Under the pieces are notes generated by a model. It saw only the letters and a list, made by a program, of their open reading frames with translations. It was not told the DNA's origin and did not search any database. The translations under genes and the position numbers were made by a program. Positions 21,180 to 33,271 of a stretch of DNA of 64,000 nt are shown here, one piece after another (positions within the stretch are counted from its first letter, which is position 1; each line of letters opens with the position of its first letter). Location: the NCBI GenBank assembly GCA_964034945.1, contig OZ035961.1:95056991-95120990 (forward strand). Reading direction: 5' to 3'. The DNA is from Chrysopilus asiliformis. Its lineage: Eukaryota; Arthropoda; Insecta; Diptera; Rhagionidae.

Positions 21180-21615
21180 ATGAAATCTAAAAAAAAACTG
21201 TGGCATTTTTTCCTTTAACGGTTTTTTGTATCTTAAACGGTTCGCAAGATATTTGAAAAACAAAATCAGTTTTTTGAAAATTTCTCGAAAATTATGAGGT
21301 GTTGGGAAAAAATGAAAATAACAAAATTTAAAGGAAATAAAATTTTCTAAATTTCTTGGTTTAACGGTTTTTACGTATCTCTAACGGCTCCCAAAATATT
21401 CGACAAAAAAAACTTCAGTTTTTTGAAAATCGAAAACTGTGCGCTTTTGGGAAAAAAATGTATAAACAAACAAAATCAAATTTCCCACATTTTTCTTTTA
21501 ACGGTTTTTTACGTATATTTAAAGTTTCTCGATATACATATTTGAAAAAATATTATTTTTCACATATTTTTTTGAAACTAAATGTTGCAGAGGAAAGTTT
21601 TGTGTTGATCATAGC
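21180..21615 (+). mobile_element. Helentron-like tandem array, family 6
   Basis: About three units of 130-150 bp, each with TTTAACGGTTTTTACGTATC or a close variant (21217, 21361, 21497), then an (A)GATATTTGAAAAA or CCAAAATATTCGAC word, TCAGTTTTTTGAAAAT and GGGAAAAAATG. It ends with AGAGGAAAGTTTTGTGTTGA. The same units occur at 9226, 42840 and, inverted, 63240. Such internal tandem units are typical of non-autonomous Helentrons. Confidence 0.7.
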
Positions 21616-21644
21616 TGCTCTTTTTTTTGCGTATCATCATACTA

Positions 21645-21964
21645 ATATATAAAAATTAGTTGGGGTCTGTCTGTCTGTCTGTCTGTTCCTCTTTGACGCA
21701 AAAATGGCTGAACCGATTGACTTGAAATTAGGCATGAGTGTCTGTGGTAGTTCTGGTTCCAACATAGGCATACGGAAAAGTAGCGCGTGGGGTGGAGGGA
21801 GTAAGGAAAGGGGGTAAAGTGATCTCGAAACTTAGTTTTCCCTCTATGTTACTCTTTCGCGGGGAAACTACCGAGCCGATTGCCCTGAAGTTTACCTCCA
21901 ACATAGACCATCAAAAAAAAAATTGAATAAACTTAACCCGGCAACGACGGGTATGCAAGCTAGT
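21645..21964 (+). mobile_element. Helentron-like element, family 3 (CTAGT end), copy 1
   Basis: Starts ATATATAAAAATTAGTTGGG, then a pure GTCTGTCTGTCTGTCTG array (21665-21684), the core GCTGAACCGATTGACTTGAA, a second degenerate core (ACTACCGAGCCGATTGCCCT), and the 3' end ACCCGGCAACGACGGGTATG-CAAGCTAGT, where ACCCG/CGGGT can form the terminal hairpin 11 bases before CTAGT. The copy at 55736-56046 matches it from end to end. Non-coding. Confidence 0.92.
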
Positions 21965-23979
21965 AAATTATATTTCTTTTTATTTTCGGAAGTTTTATTT
22001 CCGGAATGCGGGAACCACAAGCCTAAAATCCGAGGCTATCCCGGAACCTTACTTATGAGCAAATTTTATTTTTTTTTCTCTGGACTTAAAAATATGAAAA
22101 TATAAATAAAAAATTTAAAATTTGAAAATTTTAGTTCGAGTGGTTTTCGAATTCAGATTCTTAAAAGCGAATTCAGTCGGGATACATTTTTGGTGGCAAT
22201 CTTTCACGTAACATATGGTTTTTTTAAATATGAAGAAAATTTTCACAAATCCTCAAGGATGTAAATTTTTTTCTAAATAATGTAACCAAAGGAAGTTTAT
22301 GCCCTCTACGTGTTATCAAATAATTGTTTGGTCTGAAAACTACGCGAAAGACATTTATTCGGTAATAAAGTATAAATTGAAAATCAAAAATCACAATCAT
22401 TATTTTGAGATTTGAAATCACGATAGTTCATAAAAATCCAATCCGAAATCAACATTTTCCACTGATTCAATGCTCTTAAAAGTATCATAGGGACACAAAA
22501 CATTTTACGATGCTATCACTGAGGAGAAAATATCAAAATACGTACATGAAAGTATATTGGGATAAATGTAAACCCCTTAATAAAAGAGTTCATCTCGGAT
22601 AAGTACATTTTGTCTACATAACCCAGGCTCTTATCAAAAATCAAACATTGACAGTGTCGTTTCTATCAATATGGGCATCAGGATCAAAGGCAGTAAAAAC
22701 GAGTTAAACTACGGAGCAAAAAAAAAACGAAGAAGAGTCAAGAAACCAAAAACCCAAACAGAACTGAATCGAAGTAAAAGGATATCGAAGTAACTTGTCT
22801 CGTATACTTGTAAGAACCTATAAAAATATTGTTATCCCTGCTTAGATATTCAGTAAAAGTCATATTAGCTAGGCCAGAAATCCATTCCTGTGGGGCGACT
22901 TCTTTATGTTCAAACACGACGTAATTATCCTCAGGGTGTTGTGGAGGGCGGGTGTTGATAGAAAAACTTTTTATGGATATGTTTGTTTGTGTTTATTGTT
23001 ATTGAAAGAAAACAAAACACACATCCTCAAGCTAAAGTATCCCGTAGTCGTATCCGTATCAGGATAAAAAAAAGGTATCTGGGGTATCTTTGCATTACCC
23101 ACCTTACTGCTGGGGCTAAGAATGAATCTATCTTATAGATACTTTTACGGTAGAGCAATCCCTATACAATTTTCTGGGTGGAAAACAATAAGATAGCGGT
23201 TAGATCGTATTGTATTTTTGACTATATTCATTCGGTCTTTTAGACATCTTATGTAGTATGCTGCCTTTAAGGATACTCGACTCGTTCAGTGGAAAAGGAG
23301 TTTTCCCAACTGTTGTATACTGTACCAAAAAAAAAGTCAATGTTGTTTGAATGCAGGAATGTCTTTGGGGAAACGTAACAAAAAGTTTTCACGGCTTGAA
23401 TTTGAAAGTTTTCCTGTTTTAACGAGAAATCAAAACGACATTAGGCAACTTTTCTCTCTGTACGATGTGTCAAAACATGAACTTTAGCCATATTTGTCGG
23501 TTGTTGTCTTATTAAAATTTTCAGCATCTAATGTCCCCAAAAGAGATACTTTTTTATCCAAAATTTAATGATTTTCTGTCGTAAATAAATAATTTATATT
23601 TTCACATTTCTGCAGGGAGTTTTCTATTTTAAAATAATAATTTTTGATACCAAATCGTATGGTTTTCTTAAGCACAAAAGTTTCTAAGAAAAACCTTGGA
23701 AAAATTGAGAAAATAATTTTCGGTTTTAATTGGCTTGTTTCCTGTAGATAAAAAGTGGACTTTAAATACAAACCATAGGTACTGAATTACATATTTAAAA
23801 TATTTTGAAAATCTGATAAATTTTTTATGAACTGTTCAGAGAATTGCAAAATTTCGACATTTAAAATTACATTACTCTGAGCGATTATAGAAATTTCATC
23901 AGTTTTAATAAGCATTAGTAAAAAGCCCGATCAATCGGTCGAGTTGTTTTCAAGGTAGACCTTAAAAAATCGAGTAGAG
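21965..23979. other. No gene recognised
   Basis: AT-rich with a slightly more balanced stretch around 22660-22930. No inverted-repeat pairs or coding candidates were found. Confidence 0.5.
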
Positions 23980-23982
23980 TAA

Positions 23983-24441
23983 AGCGGCCCCTAGACGTTC
24001 AATCTTGCAGTCAATCATGCTGTCACAGCAAAAAGCTCAATCAAGCACGTAAGCATCAGTTTATTCAAAACAGCCAAACCGACAGCACAAATATCAATTT
24101 AAAAAATGTTTGTCCTTATATTTTTCGCTTTTCGTCATCCACAATTCACTTCTTTGTCTATATAACTCAAAAAAGGATTCCCAAAAAACTTTGTCTTTTA
24201 TATGCGACATCTTTTAACTACTAAAAATTACGCTGAAATGACGAATTGATTGACAGCTTCGTCATACACGTTCAAGTATGCTGCGATTCACAAAGCTCCC
24301 TCAAAAAATATCAAAATGATTTTGATAATGGCCAGCATGCTGTCAATCATGGAATTTTGCATGACAGCATCACCATAGACATTCAAAATGCTGTCACAGC
24401 ATGCAATGATTGTCGGCAAGATTGAACGTCTAGGGGCCGCT
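23983..24441. mobile_element. Harbinger-like MITE, 459 bp
   Basis: Ends AGCGGCCCCTAGACGTTCAA-TCTTGC (23983-24008) and its exact reverse complement (24416-24441), 26 bp perfect. They are flanked by TAA at 23980-23982 and, on the right, TAA at 24442-24444, a 3-bp duplication as in PIF/Harbinger. Sub-terminal words CAATCATGCTGTCA and GCTGTCACAGCATGCAATGA recur in both halves. The right flank TAA together with the last T of the MITE makes the TTAA into which the piggyBac element inserted. Confidence 0.8.
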
Positions 24442-26614
24442 TAACCCATTATGTACCGGTACCCGATTCCGTTGAGATAACTTCGTGATTTTTTGGGTGT
24501 TGACTCTTGGGTTGCGCCTGATCACTTTTACATAGAATTTTTTTTGGTGGAGTTTCTGGGGGCTCCAGGGGGCACTGTTGCGAAAACGCAACGTTGGCTA
24601 ATAAGATGCAAATCATTTTTTAATAACAAAAAAAGTATTTTTTAAATAAAGTCATTTATTCTGAACATTTAAAGGACATTTATGTTCCTGGGAGTAAAAA
24701 TAAAAATACAATGTAACATTGCACAAGTGTTTTGATCATGGGATTGATACTTATCGAAATACTTTGGGTGTAATGCTACATTGCATTTTTTGCACTGGAA
24801 CACTGTCTGTGAGTGACACTGAGCGCACCTTTTGCGTCCATTTCCAGGTCTCCAGATCACGTGGTTGGGAACATACGTGGAAGACGTGGATGTCTCTCAG
24901 CTTCTTCAATATCCGACTCTTCCAGTTCGTTTTCAGTGGATTTGTCGGTATACAATAACAGTTCCTCCGCTATTTTGGATTTAAAATCGATCTGAGGGAA
25001 AGGTCGTTCTCCAGTGGCATTCGAAACAAGACAGTGGATTTTCCAGGCATTTACAGTTGTGCTGTTGACAGAATTGGTCCATAATGGCCACCACTACTTT
25101 TTTCCCTTAACAGCAATCCGGTAATTGGAAACATGTAGATCCACGCCGCCCATATGCTTGTTGTAGTCGTTTATTAGGTTTGGCTGTAGAACGGGAACTC
25201 TCTGCTTTTTATTTTTGACGTAACGGGAAGTTCGAATTTCCGAAGCGGCTGTAACAAAGTTGGATATGACGGTTACTTCTGAATTGTCTTGCCAACGAGC
25301 TACAAATAGCTTATTGTTTTCTTCAAAACAACTGTCATAAGCGTGCTTCTTGAGGGCTCGACCAGTTGCAAGCATAGCATTACCACCTCTTAGACGATTT
25401 GCTCTTACTGTTCCAGTTGCTCGAAACTTCCGCTCATTTAGCCAGCAAAACAGGTAGTACGAAGAAAAGAAGTTATCGACGTATACTGCATGATTTTCTG
25501 GATTTACTACGCATTCCAATAATTTCAATACGACTGAAGCTCCTAAGCCAATGGTTTTGTCGTATGGTGCAACGGAGCCAGCGTATGGAGAAGCATGAAA
25601 CAAGTTGCCGCTATCAGAACAAAGGCTTAAACCCAAAGCGTATCGGTTTACCACGGATGAACATTTTGCAATTATGTCTGCCAAAGTATGGTACCATTTG
25701 CTCATCAATCGCTAAGTAGGTGGTGAAAATCCCAAACTGCTGGTACTTCCGATTTAGAGCGTCGATCAAAGGACGAACTTTAGCAAACCTATCAGCAGCG
25801 TCAATTTCATTGTTGTCCATCAAGTGGAATATTTTTTTTATAGTTTGGAACATGTTGCGTGATAATGCTTGCTTGACTAAATATGGTGGAATATATATCA
25901 CACTAGTGTTTTGATTCCACAAAACTTTATCTGGGGATTGTCTGGGTTTATGACAAGCTAGTTCAACATCTTCTTTACTGTCGCTGCTGTCATTCAACAT
26001 TTCTAAGATTTCTTTCTGCGTCAAAAACTTGTTTGATGCCATTTCCAAAAATCGTTATGTTTTCACAGACTAAATTGTTTTTAACATAAAACTAAAAACA
26101 ATGCACAAAAAACCTTTTTTAATACTGCGAGCAAGCGCACAAAATCACCTGCAATAAATTACGTGTTTGGCCGTAAACTGAACATGAAAAGTCACGAAAA
26201 AGCTGTCTAAACTTGTCAAAGTGATTTGCATCTAATGGACCAACGTTGCGTTTTCGCAACAGCAATTTTTAATCGCAAAATCAAAGGATATAAAAATATT
26301 TTTTGCATCGAATACTATTTTTTACCAATTATTTCAACCTTTGGCAACATCATTTATACCGTTTCACAAGAATTGGAGTACATTTAAATTTACGGCAGCT
26401 GTTTAAACACAACCCTGTTTTGCAGACCTTTTTTTAACTGTAATAACAACTCACAAAAATGCATTCAAACAAATTTTTAAAGCCCAATTCCTAAAGGCAA
26501 AGGTCTGAGCTATCCTCACAATCTTAAAAAAGGTCATTAAAGTTATTATTATTTGCGCTATAAATATTCAAAGTTGCTGTGCGAAAACGCAACGGCTGGT
26601 ACAAAATGGGTTAA
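24441..26614 (-). mobile_element. PiggyBac element, 2.2 kb, defective
   Basis: Ends TTAACCCATTATGTACC (24441-24457) and, reverse-complemented, TTAACCCATTTTGTACC (26598-26614): TTAA target duplication plus 13-bp TIR with one mismatch. Sub-terminal inverted repeats of about 40 bp lie further in: TGTTGCGAAAACGCAACGTT-GG then GATGCAAATCA at 24576-24619 and their reverse complement at about 26224-26268. Each contains GTTGCG-AAAA-CGCAAC, itself a hairpin; a third shorter GCGAAAACGCAACGGCTGG copy abuts the right TIR. The single coding region is a broken transposase. The asymmetric TIR plus internal repeat layout agrees with known piggyBac ends. Confidence 0.95.
24669..26048 (-). pseudogene. PiggyBac (PGBD-type) transposase, internally deleted and frameshifted
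   Basis: The start MASNKFLTQKEILEMLNDSS is a PGBD-like acidic N-terminus. About 150 residues normally found next are missing: the frame passes from KVLWNQNTSVIYIPPYLVK straight to SRNMFQTIKKIFHLMDNNE. The catalytic aspartates are all still encoded: IDEQMVPYFGRH, YVDNFFSSYYLF and GGVDLHVSNYR. The C-terminal Cys/His zinc-binding end is present (RCAQCHSQTVFQCKKCN). Breaks seen: a frameshift near 25614-25640 after GKPIRFGFK; an in-frame TAG at about 25090 in the K-K-*-W-W-P-L motif, where a Trp codon is expected; and another frameshift near 24865-24875 before the zinc-binding end. The element is therefore dead for its own movement, though the ends could be used by a related enzyme. Confidence 0.93.
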
Positions 26615-26799
26615 TGCAATATTTTTTTAGTGAATAAATATGTAGCAAAGATCGAGCTGCAAACGCCAAACCCAATTTATTAAACTGAAAATACAATGTG
26701 TGTGAGAATTAGAGGTGCCTAGCGGAGATTTTCGATCAATTATTTTTCCCTTTCCCAATTTTCTAATTTCAATCAATTTTAAAAAGTTTTCGTTTAGCT
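26615..26799. other. Flank of the piggyBac insertion
   Basis: AT-rich, nothing recognised. The first bases (TGCAATATT) continue the original flank of the Harbinger-like MITE. Confidence 0.4.
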
Positions 26800-27072
26800 T
26801 GATTTCAAGGTCTGACTGTCAGGGTTAAATCTTGCAATCTCATTTTGATCCATTTCCATTCATCCATTACGTATGCACACATACGTAACTTCGATGATAA
26901 TAAAATATTTTCTCAACTTCGTCCTTGTAATGATAACGGAAGGTATTGTAAGGATAACGTGATCATCCCGATAAATATCTCATCTGGGGTTTTCGGGGAC
27001 GCTGAATTCGATTCTGGAGTCAAAATGTTCGCCAGGATATCTGAATGGAAACGATATATATTCGAGGACTAA
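26800..27072 (+). mobile_element. Helentron-like element, family 5, partial
   Basis: GACTGTCAGGGTTAAATCTT, CCATTTCCATTCATCCATTA, CGTAACTTCGATGATAATA, then GATAACGGAAGGTATTGTAA and GGATAACGTGATCATC, CATCTGGGGTTTTCGGGGAC and CTGAATTCGATTCTGGAGTC. It matches 46600-47160 block by block. A GTCTG remnant replaces the microsatellite. Confidence 0.75.
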
Positions 27073-27221
27073 AAAGTAATATAAGCGTGGCGAAAAATAG
27101 GCGTCATTTTGGTTTACTACTCAAATTAAAAACGACTAAAATAGATAAAATATAAAAAAATCAAAAATTTGAAAAAAAAAAACTTTTTCTTTTTAAAATG
27201 TGCTAAAAAGAAAAAAAAATT

Positions 27222-27312
27222 TTTTGGTGCTGCCTATCATAAATAAAAGCGAGACAAAAGCATAAAATATTCATCTAGCTTTTACTTCTTAACAGCATCA
27301 AAACATTTTTTT
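27222..27312. repeat. Hairpin repeat 'AAGCGAGATAAA', copy 2
   Basis: Imperfect palindrome centred near 27265: GGTGCTG..ATAAATAAAAGCGAGAC on the left faces ATCTAGCTTTTACTTCTTAA..CAGCATC on the right, with AAAAGCATAAAATAT at the centre. Arms are about 40 bases. Outer GGTGCTG/CAGCATC are near-complementary. Confidence 0.6.
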
Positions 27313-29989
27313 TTTCTAACACATGTATCGAAAATATGCCTTTCGATGCTTCCGTAGCGGGTCGAAAATTGCGTTTTCGGCCCTAGGGTCGAAAGTGCGA
27401 TCAGCTGGCCGAAAGTGTGTTTTCGCGACGTGTTTCTCGTACCACAGAATACAGAAGACAAACTTCATAGGCAGAAAACACTAGAGTAAGCAGTACAGCC
27501 ATATGCTTCTAACCGAAAATTTGTGAATAAAACTGAACGAGTGTGAAGTTAGCTGCATGAGCGAAGTGTGATTTAGTTGAGCATTACCGATTTCCATTTT
27601 TTGTTATGTTGATTTTTTATTTCAGAGGAGAGAAATTTAAAAATTAAAATCTGTTTTGACCAAAATTTCTTAGTAATTAAACGAATTTATAGAATATAGT
27701 TGTTTTGTTTCTTTTAAAAATTTACTTCTGCCCCCCCACTTCTGCCCAACAAAAACTTTTTTCAAATATTTTTTTAAATTTTTTGAACATAAATTCTTTA
27801 AATATTCTTGTAAAAAATCCAAACTACCGACCATCTAGTTAAAGCTTTAATTTTCGAATGTTGAAAAAGAGAGAAAAAAAAACTAATTTAGTGAAATTTT
27901 TCCCATGACGTGATAGCGAATTACCCGATGAAAATTAGTTGAAAAGTCACATGATCAAAATAATAAAAATCTCAATAACAGTTCAGAGTAGTTTCATTGA
28001 CAATAATGTATGGCATCAGGGAGAACAGAAAGTTTTCTTATTCCAATCATTGGCCCAATGCGACGAAACGATATCAATTTGCCAAAAACATATGGTATTC
28101 GTATCGGATACCCGAATTGTCAAATCGTGCGTAGATAAAAATCACAGAGTTCAGTGATTCGGAACATCAACAACTCCACATTTCGATCCCGAAGGAACGA
28201 CAAGAAAGCTAGCCAGAACGGCAATGATGCTGATGCCTTTTTTCCCCAACCCTCATACAGTTCTTTGGGGGTTGCATAGTTCGTATTATCATTCAATTCA
28301 ATAAAAATCTCCCAAAGTACGTATCGATATATCGAATATATTATATGCTTTGAAAAGCTGCTCAGCAGAATGAGGATTGTCTAATATGGCTAAACTATAA
28401 TATCCTGTCCTGTTCTATGCTGCCCCAATCTTAATTCTGTGTCACGGGTAAGACAATTTCATTTCAAATTGTATATAATTTACTCTCACATGGGGTGGCT
28501 CCATTCTGGCTATAGGGGTGACGCCGACTACGTTTCCGACTTTTCGGATGACTTCTTATTTACTCACTCAGTAATTTTTCTATCTCAAGCGTTTACAGCA
28601 AGTAAAACTTTTACAGAATTTTAAATTAATTAAACAATTGCACTAGGAATCTGTATAACTGCTACATGATCTCTATCTAAGCGTTATTTGAGAAAATTCG
28701 ACCCACTGCCTCAGCTCAAGTTGTTATGGATGACCATCAACGCCGTGTAGGTTTTAATTTTCCAACTTTTAACTGTGGATAAAATCGCAATCAAAAAGTA
28801 ATTACCAGCTGCAAGTTTCTTGTTCATTTTATTTATTTTTTCCCAACGTTTTTGTTTTTATGTATGTGTGTTGTAAGTTTAAATTATAATTTGCTTCCTG
28901 TACAGAAATGCGCGAACATTCTTACAGTGTAATTCATCCCGTTTTATAAATGTAGGTCAGCTTTTTTGAGAAAACAAGAGTGCCCGAAGCTAGATTTCTT
29001 TTTGCGTCATAGAAAAATTTGTTATGCACCACAAAATCATAATTTTGCTGAACTTAACAGACCATCGTCTCTCATTTAACACTTTACATTTTTTGAACGA
29101 AGGCATGGAGAGTAATTTGCCTTTAAAAAAAAAAACAAAACGGAGTGAGAATTACTATTTTACATAATAATATGTATTTTGTAACATTAACTAAACCACA
29201 TATCAAGCAACTCAATTCCATATCCTTTTATTGCTCGAGGAAAATGTATGTAAAATAAAATGAGAACATCATGAAAGTTGCATACACTAACGATTGTACA
29301 ATTTTGTCAGATGTGAGATGTTTTGTACCGATTTCACCACACACCTGCATAGGATATTTCGGTTTACCCCGGGTACACGTCAAAATTCTTGTACAATACG
29401 GCAAACTGACAAGGTGTCCTCAGCAAATACCGAAAGCTCATGTTAGCCACAATCACAGATATCTACTGCATTCTGAGAGTTACTAACCTCAAGCATAGTT
29501 TCGTGTTATAATATAATGGTGACATAAGCATATATACATGATCCCAAGAGTGCAGTATATTCTATATGGTTAACTGAAAATTGCATTATGCACATTTCAA
29601 TGTTTTCAACCGCTTATTTTGGGGTGATTGTTTCACGATAACCGTATTCCAGATCAAATGCCATGTTTACTTATGTATTTCAACTCCAAATATCACAATT
29701 TTTAAGATAGAAATTTATTCTGGAATTTTGAACGATACAATATAGGGGAATGCATGATGCTGAACATCAATTTTGTAATTTGAATTCCCTTAAGCAATAG
29801 CCAGGAAAATGTTGAAATGATGAATTGCAATATTTTGCACAAAAAATTTCATCCGCTTTAGCAATTTTCTTCAAAATAGCATAATTGGAAACTTGTTCCC
29901 AATACACTTTATATAAGCCACAAAATTGCAATAAATTTCAAATGGCCAAGTGGAATATTGCTATTAGCAGACACATAAAAATAAGAAGA
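27313..29989. other. No gene recognised
   Basis: A segment at 27340-27430 has GGTCGAAAGTGCGATCAGCT and repeated CGAAAGTG words. At 28000-28240 the base composition is balanced and all three plus frames are partly open, so no frame can be singled out. No repeat family of this window is present. Confidence 0.4.
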
Positions 29990-30310
29990 ATCATTTCAGT
30001 TTTTTGCTACTCTAATTTGTCATACAACATGAACGGAACTGAAAAAAAAATAACGCGGTTTCACAACCACCGAACCGATTTGGATGAAATTTTCAGGGGA
30101 GATTACTGGCGTAAGAGCGGGTTTTAAACTATAGTCCAATACAAGTTTCCCTCCGTTCTTATTAGTCTCCTCGATTTGTGTATATTGCTTTCTGTTTTTC
30201 TGTCTGTTCGCATATAACTTGAGAACGACTGAACCGATTTAGATGAAACTTTCAGGGGAGATTACTGGCATCAAGGAGCGGGTTTTAGGTCACAAGTTGA
30301 CACAAGGTAC
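29990..30310 (+). mobile_element. Helentron-like core, duplicated
   Basis: CCGAACCGATTTGGATGAAA-TTTTCAGGGGAGATTACTGG at 30070 and CTGAACCGATTTAGATGAAA-CTTTCAGGGGAGATTACTGG at 30230 are tandem copies 160 bp apart, the second preceded by a short CTGTTTTTCTGTCTGTTCG microsatellite remnant. The 'GAACCGATTTGGATGAAATTT' type core after a GTCTG run is widespread in insect Helitron-like repeats. Confidence 0.6.
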
Positions 30311-32574
30311 CGCGTCCCTAACTCATGTAAACTCGTGTACAATGAAAACGTTAACAACCACTAGCAAAATTAGTTGAAATTACTAAATGAAACTTTCGGA
30401 GATTGTTTGTATTGATCCCAATAAAAAATCAGAATTTTGTCATAATTCTCCAATTTTCCATTTTCTTGAAATCAAAAATTCGTCTGCAGCAGATACAAAT
30501 ATAGATGGAATTGTCCAACTATCAATTGGTTGTAATAAAAAAGTTTTGTTACGTTATTTTTTTTTAATATTTTTGTTGATGCTTTGATGGGTATTTTTTT
30601 GTTTTGAAATTTTTAAGAGATGTTTACCTAATTTATTACGAGGTCAAAGCCCGAGTAGCTACCTATAGGCCGAGAAGAAGGAGGGGCCGTGTTTAAAATT
30701 TGCAACCGCGAAGCGGTCAGGAGCGAAACCCTTAGTACAGAGTATAATCAAAATGACGTAGTGGTCCAAAAAAAATCTTTGTGTTAAACGAAATTCTAAG
30801 ACAAGGTTCTATTAGCGAGGACGTACACGTAGCAACTTTCAGTCTTCAGCCTCACCAAATTGTGGGAAAGAAACGAGTGCGGCAAGAGGAGAAAAGTCGC
30901 CACTCAGAAAGTGTTCTTTACTTCTTCTTTTACACACACAAACGAAGTCACTCGTGTAGCACGTCAGCATGCATGTGTGCGTAATTTCATTGAGTCAGTC
31001 GGTGCTTAGCCACCGACTCGTAAACATAGCCCAAATAAACAAAAATTGAATGCAAATACTGAAATACCAATTGCAGGTAGTTTTATTTTTCAGGTAGGTA
31101 GGAGAGAGTATTTGCCATAACAAATTACCAGTCCTTATTCTTCTATTGTTGGCAGTTTCTATTTTGGCAATTGATGTTGCCTCGGTGCTAGCTAGTAAGG
31201 GAATGAGCTGGAAATACAACACATATATGAGAACCACGCACACATGAGTGATCGCTTGTTATACACCAGTTTTTCCTACAAACGTCGGAAAGGCATTTTG
31301 AGGAATAAAAGTCGCCGCGACGGGAAGACAAATGTACGTCGGGATTTAGAGTTGCGAAGCTGCGGTGAAATGACGAGTTCTAATATATATTTTTTTAACG
31401 GCACCACAAAAATTCAAATTTTTGTCATCACTTACGTCCATCATGATAATTTCAGCGTATTAGGTAATTGAATAGTAAAACTTGATTTAATTAATGGCAT
31501 GATAAAAATTTATTTGATTGTGGATTGAATTTTATTTACGCCTAAAGAAGGTGCAAAAATATTTTATAACCCACATCACCTAAGATTGAATAAAGATAAC
31601 TCTCATCTCATATAATTTAATACATGTTAGAATTTTTATATAGAATGCATATTACATCATACAGAATAATCTTTAATTACAGCATAATAATAAAATATAC
31701 TCGAATATGTAAACTGTATGTGTTGACGAGTATTTGGTTACCTGACAGAAAGTACACCCTCAGGGATATTTGCAATCAAGCTGCCTGAATTTGTTGTCAC
31801 GATGCTCTAAATCCTCGTTATCTCAGTGTCATTAACAACCTTTGGAACCCCATTCCAAAGTTTTCTATTTCAGTTTACTGTTGGCCTACTCCTTTGTGTA
31901 TATGCATGCTCTCAGGGATGGGTATTCACTCCAATGTCCTTCTCTTTTTCAGGTGTCTGAAACACCTGAATGGAAGAGTGGCTGCTGCTGGTGTGCTTTA
32001 GCAAATGGTAATTAAAATGGAATGAGCACCTGCAATAAAACCGGCTCTTAAGGTGTTTTATGTCCGAAAGCTTTAATCTTTTTTCACGTTCAAAATGTCG
32101 CAATTAAATGGCCAACTCCAAAGTAATTAATTAATTAATTTTTAAGACTTTATACTTAAGGTAAAGAAATATATCCAAAACTAAGATTTACATTCATTTC
32201 CATCTGATTTAGAGTGAATTTTTTAGAAAGTAATTGTTTTAATGGGCTAACTAAGAGGTAATAATAAACAGAATGGTGATAATGTTGACAATTTTATATT
32301 TAACTGTTTGTGATTGTAATGTCCTTTATTATAAAAAATACATTTAGGTGAGATAGTATCAGAGTTGTGCAGGTGTTTTCGCGGAAGTAATACACACAGA
32401 AAACTTCAATTTTAACACAGCTTAATCCACTTAGTGGTGAGATGATCCCTTTCTTACATTATCAAACCTCTTATGAAAAATATAAGTGGGTCTAACGTTG
32501 AAAGTTTTTACATATACAAAAACATTTCAAAACTCGAGACCTAATTGAAGTAGAAAGTTGTCATTTGATACACA
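30311..32574. other. No confirmed gene; hairpins and a possible Helentron 3' end
   Basis: At 30640-30740 AGCCCGAGTAGC and AACCGCGAAGCGGTCAGG (hairpin ACCGC-GAA-GCGGT) followed by CCTTAGTAC may be the 3' end of the preceding Helentron-like unit. At about 30996-31018 AGTCGGTG-CTTAGC-CACCGACT is a perfect 8-bp hairpin. At 31838-31858 CTTTGGAA-CCCCA-TTCCAAAG is another. Open frames at 30781-31471 are uncertain. Confidence 0.35.
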
Positions 32575-32860
32575 ACCCTTTTGAAAGATAAACCCTTTTC
32601 GAAAATGGGAAAAATTGATCCACCCCCCCCCCCCCCCCCACTCTTCCATACAAATATAAACGATTTCTATAATATGATTTTCTCGAAAACTGTATATTGT
32701 ATCTAAAAATTTATAAGGATAACATTTATTTAGAATATGATTTTGCTTAATTCTGCCATACATTAAAATTCAATCTGACTACTCCTTACCCATCCTCTCA
32801 AACGAATGGAATAGATTTTTACGATTTTCTTGAAAACGGGTTGTTGTTTTTTTACCACAA
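32575..32860 (+). mobile_element. Helentron-like element, family 2, tandem part only
   Basis: Two ~120-bp units: CTTCCATACAAATATAAACG, TTTTCTCGAAAACTGTATAT, TTAGAATATGATTTTGC, CATACATTAAAATTCAATC, and TTTCTTGAAAACGGG. The start and microsatellite are lacking. A pure C tract of about 17 bases (32622-32639) lies at the junction of two units, where other copies have short C runs. Confidence 0.7.
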
Positions 32861-33271
32861 TCGCGTTCGTATGGCTCGATAACAGCTTCCGAATACAAAA
32901 AACCGTCTCAAAATCGATTAAGGTTGAGTGGTAGTAATCGATTTCGTTACATACACACATACGCACGACATGCACACATACATGTTGCGGACTCATCGAA
33001 CTGAGTCGATGGGTATATGTCTCGGGGATTTGCGGGGCTCAGTTATGATTTCGATCTTTGAAGCAATTTTTATAAAAAAACATAAAAAAAAACCCTAAGA
33101 AACCTAAAAAATGATGATAAACAATTTAGTAAGAAGCAATTCACTAAATTTAGTAGTTATCTGTAATTAAATGATCTTAGAACTATAAAAATGTTAATAA
33201 TCTTGGGAACAAAAAGGCAAACACTGGACAGTATTCAAAAGCATCTCCTTATAGCATTTCACTCTTGGATT
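32861..33271. other. No gene recognised
   Basis: Nothing supported; ACACACATACGCACGACATG is a simple CA-rich stretch at 32950-32980. Confidence 0.4.

Noticed and set aside
24719..25719. ORFs on the plus strand at 24719-24958 and 25399-25719
   Set aside because: Antisense shadows of the piggyBac transposase pseudogene.
28000..28240. Coding-like peptides at about 28 kb (for example RRNDINLPKTYGIRIGYP)
   Set aside because: All three plus-strand frames are partly open and look equally plausible, which indicates balanced base composition and not coding.
32622..32639. Pure C tract (and G tracts at 37946 and 39518) as possible quadruplex or telomere-like signals
   Set aside because: Simple homopolymer runs at repeat-unit junctions; no G-run series of quadruplex form and no telomeric repeat. 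Assembly or sequencing error may affect their lengths.
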